Below, piece by piece: positions 41,404-50,096 of a stretch of DNA of 64,000 bases. Source of the DNA: CATQHD01 sp965202675 (GTDB lineage: Bacteria; Actinomycetota; Acidimicrobiia; Spongiisociales; Spongiisociaceae); NCBI GenBank assembly GCA_965202675.1, contig OZ241842.1, positions 1 to 64,000 of the forward strand, given 5' to 3'. Below the pieces are notes generated by a model that was given only the letters and a program-made list of their open reading frames with translations, was not told the origin of the DNA and did no database searches. Position 1 is the first letter of the stretch; each line of letters opens with the position of its first letter. Made by a program: the position numbers and the translations under genes.

Positions 41404-42140
41404 CCCCGCCCCGCCAGGCAACGGCGGACATCTTCCACAAAGGCGGCGAACAAGGGATGCTCGTCGCCGGGGTCCAGCATCTCGGGATGCCACTGGACGG
41501 CCCGCACCGCCCAGTCGGGGTCGGCGCTCTCCACCGCCTCTATGGAACCGCCGGGGGTGCGGCCCGTAACCGTCAGATCCGCCGCCGGCCGGGAGACGGC
41601 CTGATGATGGATGGAGTTGACCTTCCGTTCGGTCGAACCGTAGATAGCCGCCAGGCGGCATCCGGCGTCCAGCTCCACCGTGTGCCGGTGGGTGTTGAGC
41701 CTGCGGGTTTCCCGGGGGGAGGGAGGGTGTTCGTCGTCAGCATCCGAGAGTATGTGCTGGTGGAGCTCCCCGCCCAGGGCCACGTTCACCGCCTGGAGGC
41801 CCCGGCAGATCCCCAGCACCGGCATCTTCCTCCGGCGCGCCTCGAGCACCAGGGCGATGTCCCGGCGGTCGTCCCCCGGGTGGCTCTCCGTGCTGGCCGT
41901 GTTGTCCTGCCCGTAGAGGGACGGCGCCAGATCCCGGCCTCCCGACGCCACCAGGCCGTCCACCCGGTCCAGGATCAGGGGGGCGTCCTCGGGGCGCATG
42001 CGGCCTATCAGCATCGGGGCCGCCCCCGCCCGCTCCAGCGCCAGGGTGTAGGTGTCCATGAGGGTGTGGAGGTCGCAGGGCGGGTCCAGATACCGCGGGT
42101 CGACGGCGGTCGTGGTGGTTACCGCTACTACCGGACGCAC
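41385..42140 (-). CDS. Gamma-glutamyl hydrolase family (C26) class I amidotransferase
   Basis: The 251-residue enzyme is a PuuD-like member of peptidase family C26. The nucleophile sits in LGICRGLQAVN, and the His-Glu pair in QWHPEM. VDGLVASGGRDLAPSLYG near the front is typical of gamma-glutamyl-gamma-aminobutyrate hydrolases. It may break down gamma-glutamyl compounds from polyamine or glutamate metabolism; no putrescine genes are nearby, so the substrate is open. The last six codons and the stop are encoded by the strand opposite the tRNA-Ala 3' end. Confidence 0.87.
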   Translation of the reverse strand: MRPVVAVTTTTAVDPRYLDPPCDLHTLMDTYTLALERAGAAPMLIGRMRPEDAPLILDRVDGLVASGGRDLAPSLYGQDNTASTESHPGDDRRDIALVLEARRRKMPVLGICRGLQAVNVALGGELHQHILSDADDEHPPSPRETRRLNTHRHTVELDAGCRLAAIYGSTERKVNSIHHQAVSRPAADLTVTGRTPGGSIEAVESADPDWAVRAVQWHPEMLDPGDEHPLFAAFVEDVRRCLAGRGGADGI

Positions 42141-42208
42141 AGGCCTCTCCTCGTTCTCGGCCGTCCGAGCTGTTCAGGCGCGGAAGGTTAACCGTTCGCC
42201 CGTCCGGT

Positions 42209-42214
42209 TAGTAT
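42209..42214 (+). promoter_or_regulatory. -10 box of a leaderless leuS transcript
   Basis: TAGTAT lies seven bases upstream of the leuS GTG and no Shine-Dalgarno sequence is present. This matches the leaderless pattern also seen at nadD. Confidence 0.5.
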
Positions 42215-42221
42215 CACCGCC

Positions 42222-44954
42222 GTGAGGGAGACATACGACCACCGGGAAGTCGAAGCCCGCTGGCAGCAGGCCTGGGAGGAGTCGGGGCTCTACCGGTCGG
42301 AGGTGGACTGGGACCGGCCCAAGCACTACGCCCTGACCATGCTGCCCTACCCGAGCGGCGATCTGCACATCGGGCACTGGTACGCCATGACCCCTTCCGA
42401 CGCCCGGGCCCGATACATGCGCATGAAGGGGCGCAACGTGCTGTTCCCCATGGGGTTCGACGCCTTCGGCCTGCCGGCGGAGAACGCCGCCGTCCAGGCC
42501 AACATCCACCCCTGGAAATGGACCTACGCCAACATCGAACGGATGCGGCGGCAGCTCAAATCCATGGGGACGATGATCGATTGGCAGCGGGAGGCGGTGT
42601 CCTGCACCCCCGAGTACTACCGCTGGAGCGAGTGGTTTTTCTCCCGCCTCCACGAGGCCGGCCTGGCGTACCGCGGGGAGGCGCTGGTCAACTGGTCTCC
42701 CACCCTCCAGACGGTGCTGGCCAACGAGCAGATCATCGACGGCAAGGACGAGCGCACCGGGCAGCCGGTGGTGCAGCGGATGATGGAGCAGTGGTTCTAC
42801 CGCATCACCGACTACGCGGAGGAGCTGCTGAGCTTCGAGGGACTCGATTGGCCCGAACCGGTCAAGGCCATGCAGACCAACTGGATCGGCAGGTCGCAGG
42901 GGGCCCGGGTCGGTTTCCCGGTCGAGGGGGCGGACCCGATCGAGGTGTTCACCACCCGGCCCGACACCCTGCACGGCGCCACTTTCATGGTGCTGGCGCC
43001 GGAGCACCCCCTGGTGGAGGCGCTGACGACCGATGAGCGCCGGGAGGAAGTAGAGCAGTACCGGGAGCAGGCCGCCCGCCGCTCGGAGCTGCAGCGCTCC
43101 GATTTGACCAAGGACAAGACCGGGGTGTTCACGGGCGGGTACGCCCTCAACCCGGTTACAGACGAGCTGATTCCGGTCTGGATCGCCGACTACGTCCTGA
43201 TGAGCTACGGCACCGGAGCGATCATGGCGGTGCCGGGCGAAGACGAGCGCGACTGGGCCTTCGCCGAGCGCTACGGCCTTCCCATCGTGCGCACCGTACA
43301 GCCGCCCGAAGGTTTCGACGGCAAGGCCTACGAGGGGGACGGCCCATCCATCAACTCCGATTTCCTGGACGGCCTCTACATAGACGAGGCCAAGGAAGCC
43401 GTCGCCGCCTGGCTCGAGGAGCGGGGCCTCGGCCGGGGGGCGGTCCAATACCGTCTGCGGGACTGGCTGATCAGCCGCCAGCGCTACTGGGGGTGCCCGA
43501 TTCCGGTGGTGTACCGCGGGGACGGGCAAGCCGAGCTGGTTCCCGACGGCCTTCTGCCGGTCGAGCTGCCGGAGGGCGTGGAGTTCAACCCCACAGGCCG
43601 CAGCCCCCTCACCTACCACGAGCCCTTCCTGAACACCACCGACTCCGGGGGCCGCCCCGCCGTCCGGGAAACCGACACCATGGACACCTTCATGTGCTCG
43701 TCCTGGTACCAGCTCCGCTACCTGAGCCCCGAATACGATCTGGCGCCCTTCGATCCCGAGGAAGCGGCCTACTGGCTTCCGGTCGACACCTACACCGGCG
43801 GGGCCGAACACGCGGTGATGCACCTCATGTACACCCGGTTCTTCACCAAAGCCCTGCGCGACATGGGGGTCTTCGATGACACCGCCGCCGCGATGAGGGC
43901 CCGGGGCCGTGATCCGGAGGGGCTGTTCGACGAGCCGATGATCATGCTCCGCAACCAGGGGCAGGTGCTGGGGGAGGAGCGGCGCGGCGATCTGGTGTCG
44001 GTCGAGGGCCGGTTCGAAGGGGGGCGGGTGGTCGCTTCGTCGGTGCGGGCGGCGGCCGATGCGGACGGCCTGGCGGAGAAGGCGGCGGCGGCCGGCGAGA
44101 TCGTAGGCCGGACCGACCGGGTGCTGAGGGTTCTGCCGGACGGATCGGACCTGCCGGTTGCCGTGGAGGTGCCCGAGGAGGCGCTGGTCGAGATACCGTC
44201 CATCCCCGGTGACAACAATGTAGGCCAGCTGCGGCAGCGCCTCGAGGTCCAGCGCATGTCCAAGTCGCGCGGCAACGTGGTCAACCCCGACGACCTGGTA
44301 GAGGAGTTCGGAGCCGACACAGTCCGCACCTACCTCATGTTCGCCTTCGAGTGGGAGAAGGGGGGCCCCTGGAACAGCCGGGGCATCAAGGGGGCCCAGC
44401 GGTTCATCACCGACGTCTGGAGGCTGGGGCGGGCGGAATACCGGCCCGATGCAGTCGACCGGGGCGCGGCCTCGGCTCTCCGGCGGCGCGCCCATCAGGC
44501 GGTCATCAAGGTGGGGGACGACCTCGAGTCCTTCCGATGGAACACCGCGGTGGCGGAGCTGATGAAGCTGCGGAACGCGCTGAACGAGGCTCTGTCGGCC
44601 AGGAACGTCACCGAGGAGGCCTGGCGCGAGGCGTTGGTCATCCTGGTGGTGCTGCTCGCCCCGATCGCCCCGCATGTCACCGAGGAGGTATGGAGGCTGA
44701 TGGGCAACAAGTCGAGCGTCCATCTCCAGAAGTGGCCGATCGCGGACCGGGAGGCGGCGGCCGAGCAGACCGTGACGATGGTGGTGCAGGTAAACGGCAA
44801 AGTGAGGGCCCGCTTGGAGGCGCCGGTAGATATCTCCGAAGCCGACGCCGTAGACCTGGCCGTCTCCGCCGAGAACGTGGCGCGTCACCTCGCCGGCGCG
44901 GAGATACGCCGGGTCGTCGACCGCCGGCCCAAGTTGATCAACCTGGTCGTCTGA
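42222..44954 (+). CDS. leuS: Leucyl-tRNA synthetase
   Basis: LeuS charges tRNA-Leu. The 910-residue protein has HIGH as HIGH at residues 49-52 in YPSGDLHIGHWYAM, the class I catalytic core, the CP1 editing domain with TTRPDTLHGATFMVLAPEHPLV, DTFMCSSWYQLRY, and the second signature as RMSKS at 678-682, where Arg replaces the first Lys of KMSKS. The C-terminal domain ends VVQVNGKVRARLEAP. The editing domain and catalytic parts look intact. It uses a GTG start. Confidence 0.97.
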   Translation: MRETYDHREVEARWQQAWEESGLYRSEVDWDRPKHYALTMLPYPSGDLHIGHWYAMTPSDARARYMRMKGRNVLFPMGFDAFGLPAENAAVQANIHPWKWTYANIERMRRQLKSMGTMIDWQREAVSCTPEYYRWSEWFFSRLHEAGLAYRGEALVNWSPTLQTVLANEQIIDGKDERTGQPVVQRMMEQWFYRITDYAEELLSFEGLDWPEPVKAMQTNWIGRSQGARVGFPVEGADPIEVFTTRPDTLHGATFMVLAPEHPLVEALTTDERREEVEQYREQAARRSELQRSDLTKDKTGVFTGGYALNPVTDELIPVWIADYVLMSYGTGAIMAVPGEDERDWAFAERYGLPIVRTVQPPEGFDGKAYEGDGPSINSDFLDGLYIDEAKEAVAAWLEERGLGRGAVQYRLRDWLISRQRYWGCPIPVVYRGDGQAELVPDGLLPVELPEGVEFNPTGRSPLTYHEPFLNTTDSGGRPAVRETDTMDTFMCSSWYQLRYLSPEYDLAPFDPEEAAYWLPVDTYTGGAEHAVMHLMYTRFFTKALRDMGVFDDTAAAMRARGRDPEGLFDEPMIMLRNQGQVLGEERRGDLVSVEGRFEGGRVVASSVRAAADADGLAEKAAAAGEIVGRTDRVLRVLPDGSDLPVAVEVPEEALVEIPSIPGDNNVGQLRQRLEVQRMSKSRGNVVNPDDLVEEFGADTVRTYLMFAFEWEKGGPWNSRGIKGAQRFITDVWRLGRAEYRPDAVDRGAASALRRRAHQAVIKVGDDLESFRWNTAVAELMKLRNALNEALSARNVTEEAWREALVILVVLLAPIAPHVTEEVWRLMGNKSSVHLQKWPIADREAAAEQTVTMVVQVNGKVRARLEAPVDISEADAVDLAVSAENVARHLAGAEIRRVVDRRPKLINLVV

Positions 44955-44992
44955 CCGTACCGGGATAGGCGAGGGGCCCGCGTCCGGTTGGT

Positions 44993-47754
44993 CTATATCC
45001 CGAGGGTGGGTTCCTCACGGGTGAGGGCGGCTTGGCGGGCGATGTCGATCCAGGTTCGGACGAGGCCGTTGTAGTCCACCGCGTCGGCGGCCCGGCCCTT
45101 GCGGTCGGCGATCTGATACAGCAGGTAGGCGAGGCGGCGTGCACGGTCGCCGATGTCCGCTCCCGCTTCTTGTGCAGCTTTGCGCAGCAGTCCGGCGGCG
45201 GTGCGCTCGGAGTAGCCGAGGCGGACGATCAGGTGTTGGGTAACTTCCCACACGGTCAAACGTTTGTCTTCGGCGGGGTTCCAGTCCATGCCGTCAAGTT
45301 CCTCTCTGGTGAATAATCGCACCTTGCCGCCTTTGGATTCGGCGATCCCGGCCTGTAACACGCCGTCCAGCGAGGTGTTCTTGGCGTTCGAAAGGGTGAT
45401 AGCGTCCCCGGCGGGCCCGGGTTCGTGGCCGTATTGTTCGTACCAGGTGATTGCCCAGCGGGTGTCGGAGTCGAATTCGGTTTCTTCGGCCGACAGGGTT
45501 TCTTCGAGCCGTTCGTTGATGAGGCCGAGGGCGGTGCGGACGTTCATTTCGGTGCCGTCGGCTTCGAGCACTCTGGCGTATTGTGAGAAGACTTCCATGC
45601 CGGGGCCGATTACCGACTGGGCCATATCGACCGGAGCGATGATTTCTTCTTGCAGCAGGCGCACCGCTTCGGGCAGGCGGGCGGAGAGGTCGTCGAGCAG
45701 CTCCCGGCGGGTGGCCATGGGGGCGTCGGCGGGGCGGGGGCGGCAGGCGATTACCACTGATGATGCCAACGCCGCGGTACCAATCGAAAGTACTCGGCCC
45801 GGTCTTTCGGTGCGGATGGGCCAGGTGGCGGTGATCCGGAGTCCGGCGTCGACCAGAGCCTGGAGGAAGGTTTCCCATCCGGTCGAGGCCGTGCCGTCCT
45901 GGGTGGTTTCTTGTTGTTTGTAGGCGTAGAAGATGGTGGCCGGGTACTCGGGATGTTGAACCCGGGCGATGCGTTCCAGGACCTGGGCCATCCCTCCCTC
46001 GAAATGCTCTCGGGCGGCTTCTTGTGATCCGGCCCGGTAGGGGTTGGCGATCAGCTCGTCGGCTTTGGGCGTCAGCAGGGTGGCGCACTCGTCTGGCCAT
46101 ACTTCGGATAGGTTGCGGCGCAGCCAGACGTAGAAGAAGTCCGACAGGTCGGCGTAGGAGATGTTGTCGTAGTAGGGAGGATCGGTGCACACCACCGGCG
46201 ACGCAACATCGCTCAGCCGGGAGGCCGCGTCCCGCTGGGAGACCTCACCGAATCCCACAGCGGGCGTGGTTGCTATCGCTTTGCACACCCATGCCACCTG
46301 ACCTAACCAGTTGCCCGTAGAGGACGAGAACGGGTTCGCCTCCGCATAGTCCCATACCATCGGAATCGCCTGCCGACCAAATGTGTGAGCGATGATCCCA
46401 CCACTGTTTTCCCAAAGCGTCAATGACGACCAATAGTCAGCGCATCTGTCTATGCCGAAGGCCAGGTAGGTGACCACCGCATCCGCGTAAGCAGACACGC
46501 CCGACCCGCCGTCCCGCAACCGCACTCCGTCATCGGCCCAACCCGCCAACCGGGCATGCTCTTCCACCACTGGACGCACCTCGTCCAGCAGGCCCGAGAA
46601 AGTGCAAAGAGCGGTGAGTTGACGGTCGGTGAACAAATCGGCCCATGCGGTCATTCCGTACAGAGGCGCGCTTACAGCTGCTTTTCCGGTCAGTGGATCA
46701 GACGGTTTCCAGCTTGGTTCCGGTGCGTCAGGCTGGGGAATAGGCCTCAGGTAAGCGCGGCCCCGGGTCCCTTCGGCGGCCACCGCGATCAGTTGCCGGT
46801 CCATCAGCCCCAGGCGGCCCTGCTCGCGGATGTAGTTGAACCCGATCGGGGTTCCGGTCGCCAGACAGGTCCCGCCCTGCCGCCCAATGGTCCCCTTCGG
46901 GGGGTCGCCGCCTTCTCTTATCCGGTAGCCCACCGTTCGCGTGGAGCGGTCCACCACCGGTTCCACCCATACCGCAGGTTTGTTCTTCTTCGCTGTGCGG
47001 ACCGTCCAGGAACGCACCAGCGGCACGTGCCCGCCCCACGACGGGTCCGGGGACCGGACGGTGCGGGCCCAGAGCCAGGCGATCACATCCGCCTCGCCGC
47101 CGCCTTCTTCGGCGGGCAGGGTCACCTTCGGGTACAGATGCCCGATCCGTTCGAAGGCCCGATCCCGCATCCATTTCCCGTAGAAGCCGATGTCCTCGGC
47201 CAACCCCTGCGCCCGTTCCCATGTCTTGAGGCCCGACTCGGCCCGGGCGTCGGGGTTGACGGGAGGCAGCCCGGCGAAGCGGGGCGGGATCTCCACCAGC
47301 GCCTTGGAGATCAGCACCGCTACCGGGTTGAGATCGCCCCCGTATGCGGCCAAGCCGAGCCGCTGCGCCTCCAACGGTATTGACCCCCCCCCCCAAATGG
47401 ATCCAGGATATTGGGCAACCGCCCTCCGCAGGATCTCTCTATCTCGGTCCGGGCCTCGGCCAGCACCTCGGGGTCGTTGGAGTTTTTCCACACCACCAGC
47501 TGCTCGATGATTCCGAACAGGCGCTTGCGTTCCAGCTTCTGGTCCTCCTCGGTGGGGAACCGATCCGGATGCGCCGAGGGGTCGTCCACCAGCGAAGCCC
47601 ACAACACCGCCCGGGCCGCCGCCAGCGGACGGCGCGCCCACCACAGATGCAACGTGGAGGGATGCCCGTGCCGGATCGACTTCTCCCTCGCCGACGCGGC
47701 GCTGATCGCGTCCAACGGCAACGCCGCCTCGATCAGCTTCTTCGGATAGCCCAT
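44993..47754 (-). pseudogene. DUF1156-type DNA methyltransferase split by a frameshift at a poly-G tract
   Basis: Two minus-strand frames join into one protein of about 920 residues. The first 120 residues (from ATG 47754) match the DUF1156 start: LPLDAISAASAREKSIRHGH, STLHLWWARRPLAAARAV, then DPF. The second frame resumes at SIPLEAQRLGLAAYGGDLNP and runs to 44993. Between them lie 11 G's; 12 would give DPF-GGGG-SIPLEA, exactly the family's SAM-binding loop. The catalytic DPPY motif is in TDPPYYDNISYADLSDFF. C-terminal RLTVWEVTQHLI and YQIADRKG are also typical. The gene is either broken, phase-variable, or mis-sequenced at the tract. It converges on leuS. Confidence 0.82.
47384..47394 (-). 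repeat. 11-base G homopolymer in the methyltransferase coding strand
   Basis: Eleven consecutive C's on the plus strand (G's in the gene) lie exactly where the SAM-binding glycines are encoded. It is the site where the reading frame is lost. Mononucleotide tracts of this length slip during replication and are also prone to sequencing error. Confidence 0.95.
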
Positions 47755-47760
47755 CCCTTC

Positions 47761-47766
47761 ATTATA
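47761..47766 (-). promoter_or_regulatory. Leaderless promoter (-10 TATAAT) of the methyltransferase
   Basis: On the minus strand a perfect TATAAT lies six bases before the ATG at 47754, so transcription should begin at or next to the start codon. The upstream region back to the HEPN-like gene is AT-rich. The gene can thus be expressed independently of the two genes before it. Confidence 0.6.
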
Positions 47767-47817
47767 CCCGGTTCGTAACCATGAAAATTCGATGGGCCGT
47801 TATATTCTCTATTCCAG

Positions 47818-48351
47818 TTACTCAGCATAGGTTTTTATGAATCTTAACATGACGTTAAGAATATGATCAAAGGCCGATTGTTTTAGAACAATATCATCAC
47901 CCTTTAGATCGTAGTAAGGCTTTACAATTAACAAGGATTTTCTCCATGACATATCCTTTTTCATCTTTCTCTCGTAGTCGCTAACTCGGTTGAAGCATTT
48001 GCGATTGTCAAGATTGTTTAGGCGACCATTCGTATGTACTAAGGCATTCCTGATGCAGTATAGAACCTCAAATTCATCCTTTTGATATTGAGTGAGAGAC
48101 TTATTTTTCTTCCATGATTTTTGACCTAGTTTGCCTTCTATGATGGCAAACGACATAATCAGAAAGGCTGAAGCATGCAGATGGGTCCATAAAATACTAA
48201 GCTCATTATTCCTATTGTATCTATGGTAAAGATCCAACTTATCACTCTTGTTTCCAAACAAACGCGCTAATTCATCTTCTGTGGCGCAACTAAGGGTTGC
48301 ATGAATATCGCATAGTAGTTGGCATTGATCCCATTCATCCGGCAACTGCAT
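47818..48351 (-). CDS. HEPN-like protein, low-GC, probably horizontally acquired
   Basis: The 177-residue protein is helical, lysine/asparagine-rich and encoded by DNA of visibly low GC, unlike everything around it. RNALVH at residues 101-106 fits the R-x4-H motif that is catalytic in HEPN ribonucleases, followed by a polar helix and a final helix LNVMLRFIKTY. The ATG has an excellent AGGAAGG eight bases upstream. It starts 28 bp after the nucleotidyltransferase-HEPN stop and ends 63 bp before the methyltransferase, suggesting one transcript. A toxin-type RNase is possible but I cannot name a specific family. Confidence 0.62.
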   Translation of the reverse strand: MQLPDEWDQCQLLCDIHATLSCATEDELARLFGNKSDKLDLYHRYNRNNELSILWTHLHASAFLIMSFAIIEGKLGQKSWKKNKSLTQYQKDEFEVLYCIRNALVHTNGRLNNLDNRKCFNRVSDYERKMKKDMSWRKSLLIVKPYYDLKGDDIVLKQSAFDHILNVMLRFIKTYAE

Positions 48352-48379
48352 ACTTATCCTTCCTGCTGTCAGCCGCTAA

Positions 48380-49339
48380 TCAGAGGCCGTCTGTCTCGAG
48401 GTCGCAGCCGGTCAGTCGGTTTTCGACGGCGGTGATGGCCTGTCGGACCAGGCGCGTGTTAGGTATGGACTCGTCAAACTGTTCGACTGTGTATCGAGCA
48501 ACCCGGCACGCGATTTTGACTTTGGTGCGTATCTGTTCGGCGGCGGGGGGTTCTTGTATCGCACGGTCCGGTGTGTAACGAGAGTCCTCGCGCCGGCGGG
48601 TGATCTCATCGGCGCCCACTGCGGACACCAGGGCGCCGACCCGGTTGCGGTGGGGTTCGATCAGCTCGCCGCAGAGTCTGCCGATGTCGTGCCCCCGCAG
48701 CTCTCGCCGCCGACCGGCGGCGTGGGCCAAGGCCTTGACCGCCGACTCGATGGTGCGCTGGACTTGGCCGCATGCCCCCTCCTGCCGGACGGCGAGCAGG
48801 TAGAGGAACTCGTCCCTGTCCCCGGATTCCCTGGCCGCTATTTCGGCGTCGTCCGGCTTCAGGAATATGTTGAGCGTCCTCAAGGCGTTGCTCACTTCAC
48901 GCAGACGCCTGACGGCCGCCTCGCGTCCGTTGGTTGGTATCACCATCTCTTTTTCCCAATCCACTCGTCCGGCGCCCCGGTCGGCAAGCACCACACCGTC
49001 GACCTCGACCCAGCTCTCCAACGAAGTGAGCACCTGCTCGCTGCGGATCTTCCACTCGGGCCGGTCGGTGACAACCAGGTCAACCGGGTGGTCCACCTCG
49101 GCTTCCACCAAGGTCGACAACTCGGCTTTCCGGGTGAACCGCTCCGTGTAATCCAGGTCGTCGTATATCGCCACCAGGTCGATGTCGCTGCGTTCGGTGG
49201 CTTCGCCCTTGGCCAACGAGCCGAACAGCATGACCTTGCTCACCCCCGCCGACATGAGCAAGGCGGCGGCCCGCTCGGCGTCTGTTCTAGACGGCGCCGT
49301 AGTGGTTTCCGGCATGGCCCCGATGTCCTTCTTGCTCAT
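48380..49339 (-). CDS. Nucleotidyltransferase (MNT)-HEPN single-chain protein
   Basis: Residues about 20-110 form a minimal nucleotidyltransferase domain: FGSLAKGEATERSDIDLVA with D52 and D54, and the third carboxylate D87 in HPVDLVV, so the active site looks complete. Residues about 160-315 are helical and HEPN-like (TIESAVKALAHAAG, then RELRGHD with an R-x4-H spacing). In MNT/HEPN toxin-antitoxin pairs the two domains are separate proteins and the MNT inactivates the HEPN toxin by AMPylation; here they are fused. An alternative start is the ATG eight codons on. Antibiotic nucleotidyltransferase-like function is a weaker alternative. Confidence 0.72.
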   Translation of the reverse strand: MSKKDIGAMPETTTAPSRTDAERAAALLMSAGVSKVMLFGSLAKGEATERSDIDLVAIYDDLDYTERFTRKAELSTLVEAEVDHPVDLVVTDRPEWKIRSEQVLTSLESWVEVDGVVLADRGAGRVDWEKEMVIPTNGREAAVRRLREVSNALRTLNIFLKPDDAEIAARESGDRDEFLYLLAVRQEGACGQVQRTIESAVKALAHAAGRRRELRGHDIGRLCGELIEPHRNRVGALVSAVGADEITRRREDSRYTPDRAIQEPPAAEQIRTKVKIACRVARYTVEQFDESIPNTRLVRQAITAVENRLTGCDLETDGL

Positions 49340-49435
49340 TTCACAACTGCGTTGACCTGCCGGCCACCATCTGTCGGGCTGTCTGCGGCGATTCTACTCA
49401 ACCGCAAGCACCTCCGGTCGCCGGCGGGAGGGCCG

Positions 49436-49990
49436 TCAGGGAGTGGAGTGCTTGCGGGCTGCGAACACCCGGCGCACCATCGGCTCGAAGAAATCCAACG
49501 GCAGGGGCTCGTAGTCCGGATCGAAGCAGTTCTGGTCGTAGCGGGCGCAGAACTCCACCGCATCGCCGTACCAGGGGTGATCCTCGAAGACGTCGCGGGC
49601 GTTGCGGTCCTCGCCGAAGTGGTGGAAGTAGTAGTAGCCTTGGAACAGGCCGTGATGACGGATGATCCAGTAGTTCTTCTCGGAGACGTAGGGCCGCAGG
49701 ATGTCCGCCGCCGCCTGGCTGTGGTTGTAGGGGGAGATCAGGTCGCCGATGTCATGGAGCAGGCAGCACACCACGTACTCCTCGTCCCGCCCGTCCCGGT
49801 GGGCGCGGCTGGCCGACTGCAGGACGTGCTCGAATCGGCTGATCCGGTAGCCGGTTTCGCCCTCGTTCCACTGCACCCACTCGAGCAACCGGTCCGTGTA
49901 GTCGGCGTGAAGGTCCTCCTCGAGCCGGGCGAGGAGCTCGTAGTCCTCCTTGGTGCCGTCTTCCATCCTGGTGAAGGAGACCTGTTCCAT
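49436..49990 (-). CDS. HD-domain protein (PhnZ/MIOX-like oxygenase or phosphohydrolase)
   Basis: The 184-residue protein starts with ATG preceded by AGGAGGG. Metal ligands of an HD fold are clear: H55, H79-D80 in CLLHDIGD, H90 in YNHSQ, H112/H113 in RHHGLFQG and D152 in RYDQN. The extra histidines and the HHGLFQGYYYFHHFG segment resemble mixed-valent diiron oxygenases such as PhnZ more than nucleotide phosphohydrolases, but this is a judgement from motif spacing. It is divergent from the acyl-CoA synthetase gene. No phosphonate genes are nearby. Confidence 0.72.
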   Translation of the reverse strand: MEQVSFTRMEDGTKEDYELLARLEEDLHADYTDRLLEWVQWNEGETGYRISRFEHVLQSASRAHRDGRDEEYVVCCLLHDIGDLISPYNHSQAAADILRPYVSEKNYWIIRHHGLFQGYYYFHHFGEDRNARDVFEDHPWYGDAVEFCARYDQNCFDPDYEPLPLDFFEPMVRRVFAARKHSTP

Positions 49991-50096
49991 TCGCCCTCCT
50001 GCGGCGTATCCGCACCAAAATGTCCGGCGCGGGGTAGTATTCACTCCTACACGGGCCGGGATCACAGGCCGGGTTTCTACCCCAGGAGTTTACAGC

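Noticed and set aside
42174..44888. 904-residue open frame on the minus strand across leuS
   Set aside because: Antisense to a complete leuS with all motifs; same GC artefact.
44993..49339. A complete BREX, DISARM or DUF499-containing system
   Set aside because: No ATPase, helicase, phospholipase D or PglZ-like gene is present in or around the island, so only an incomplete or different system can be claimed.
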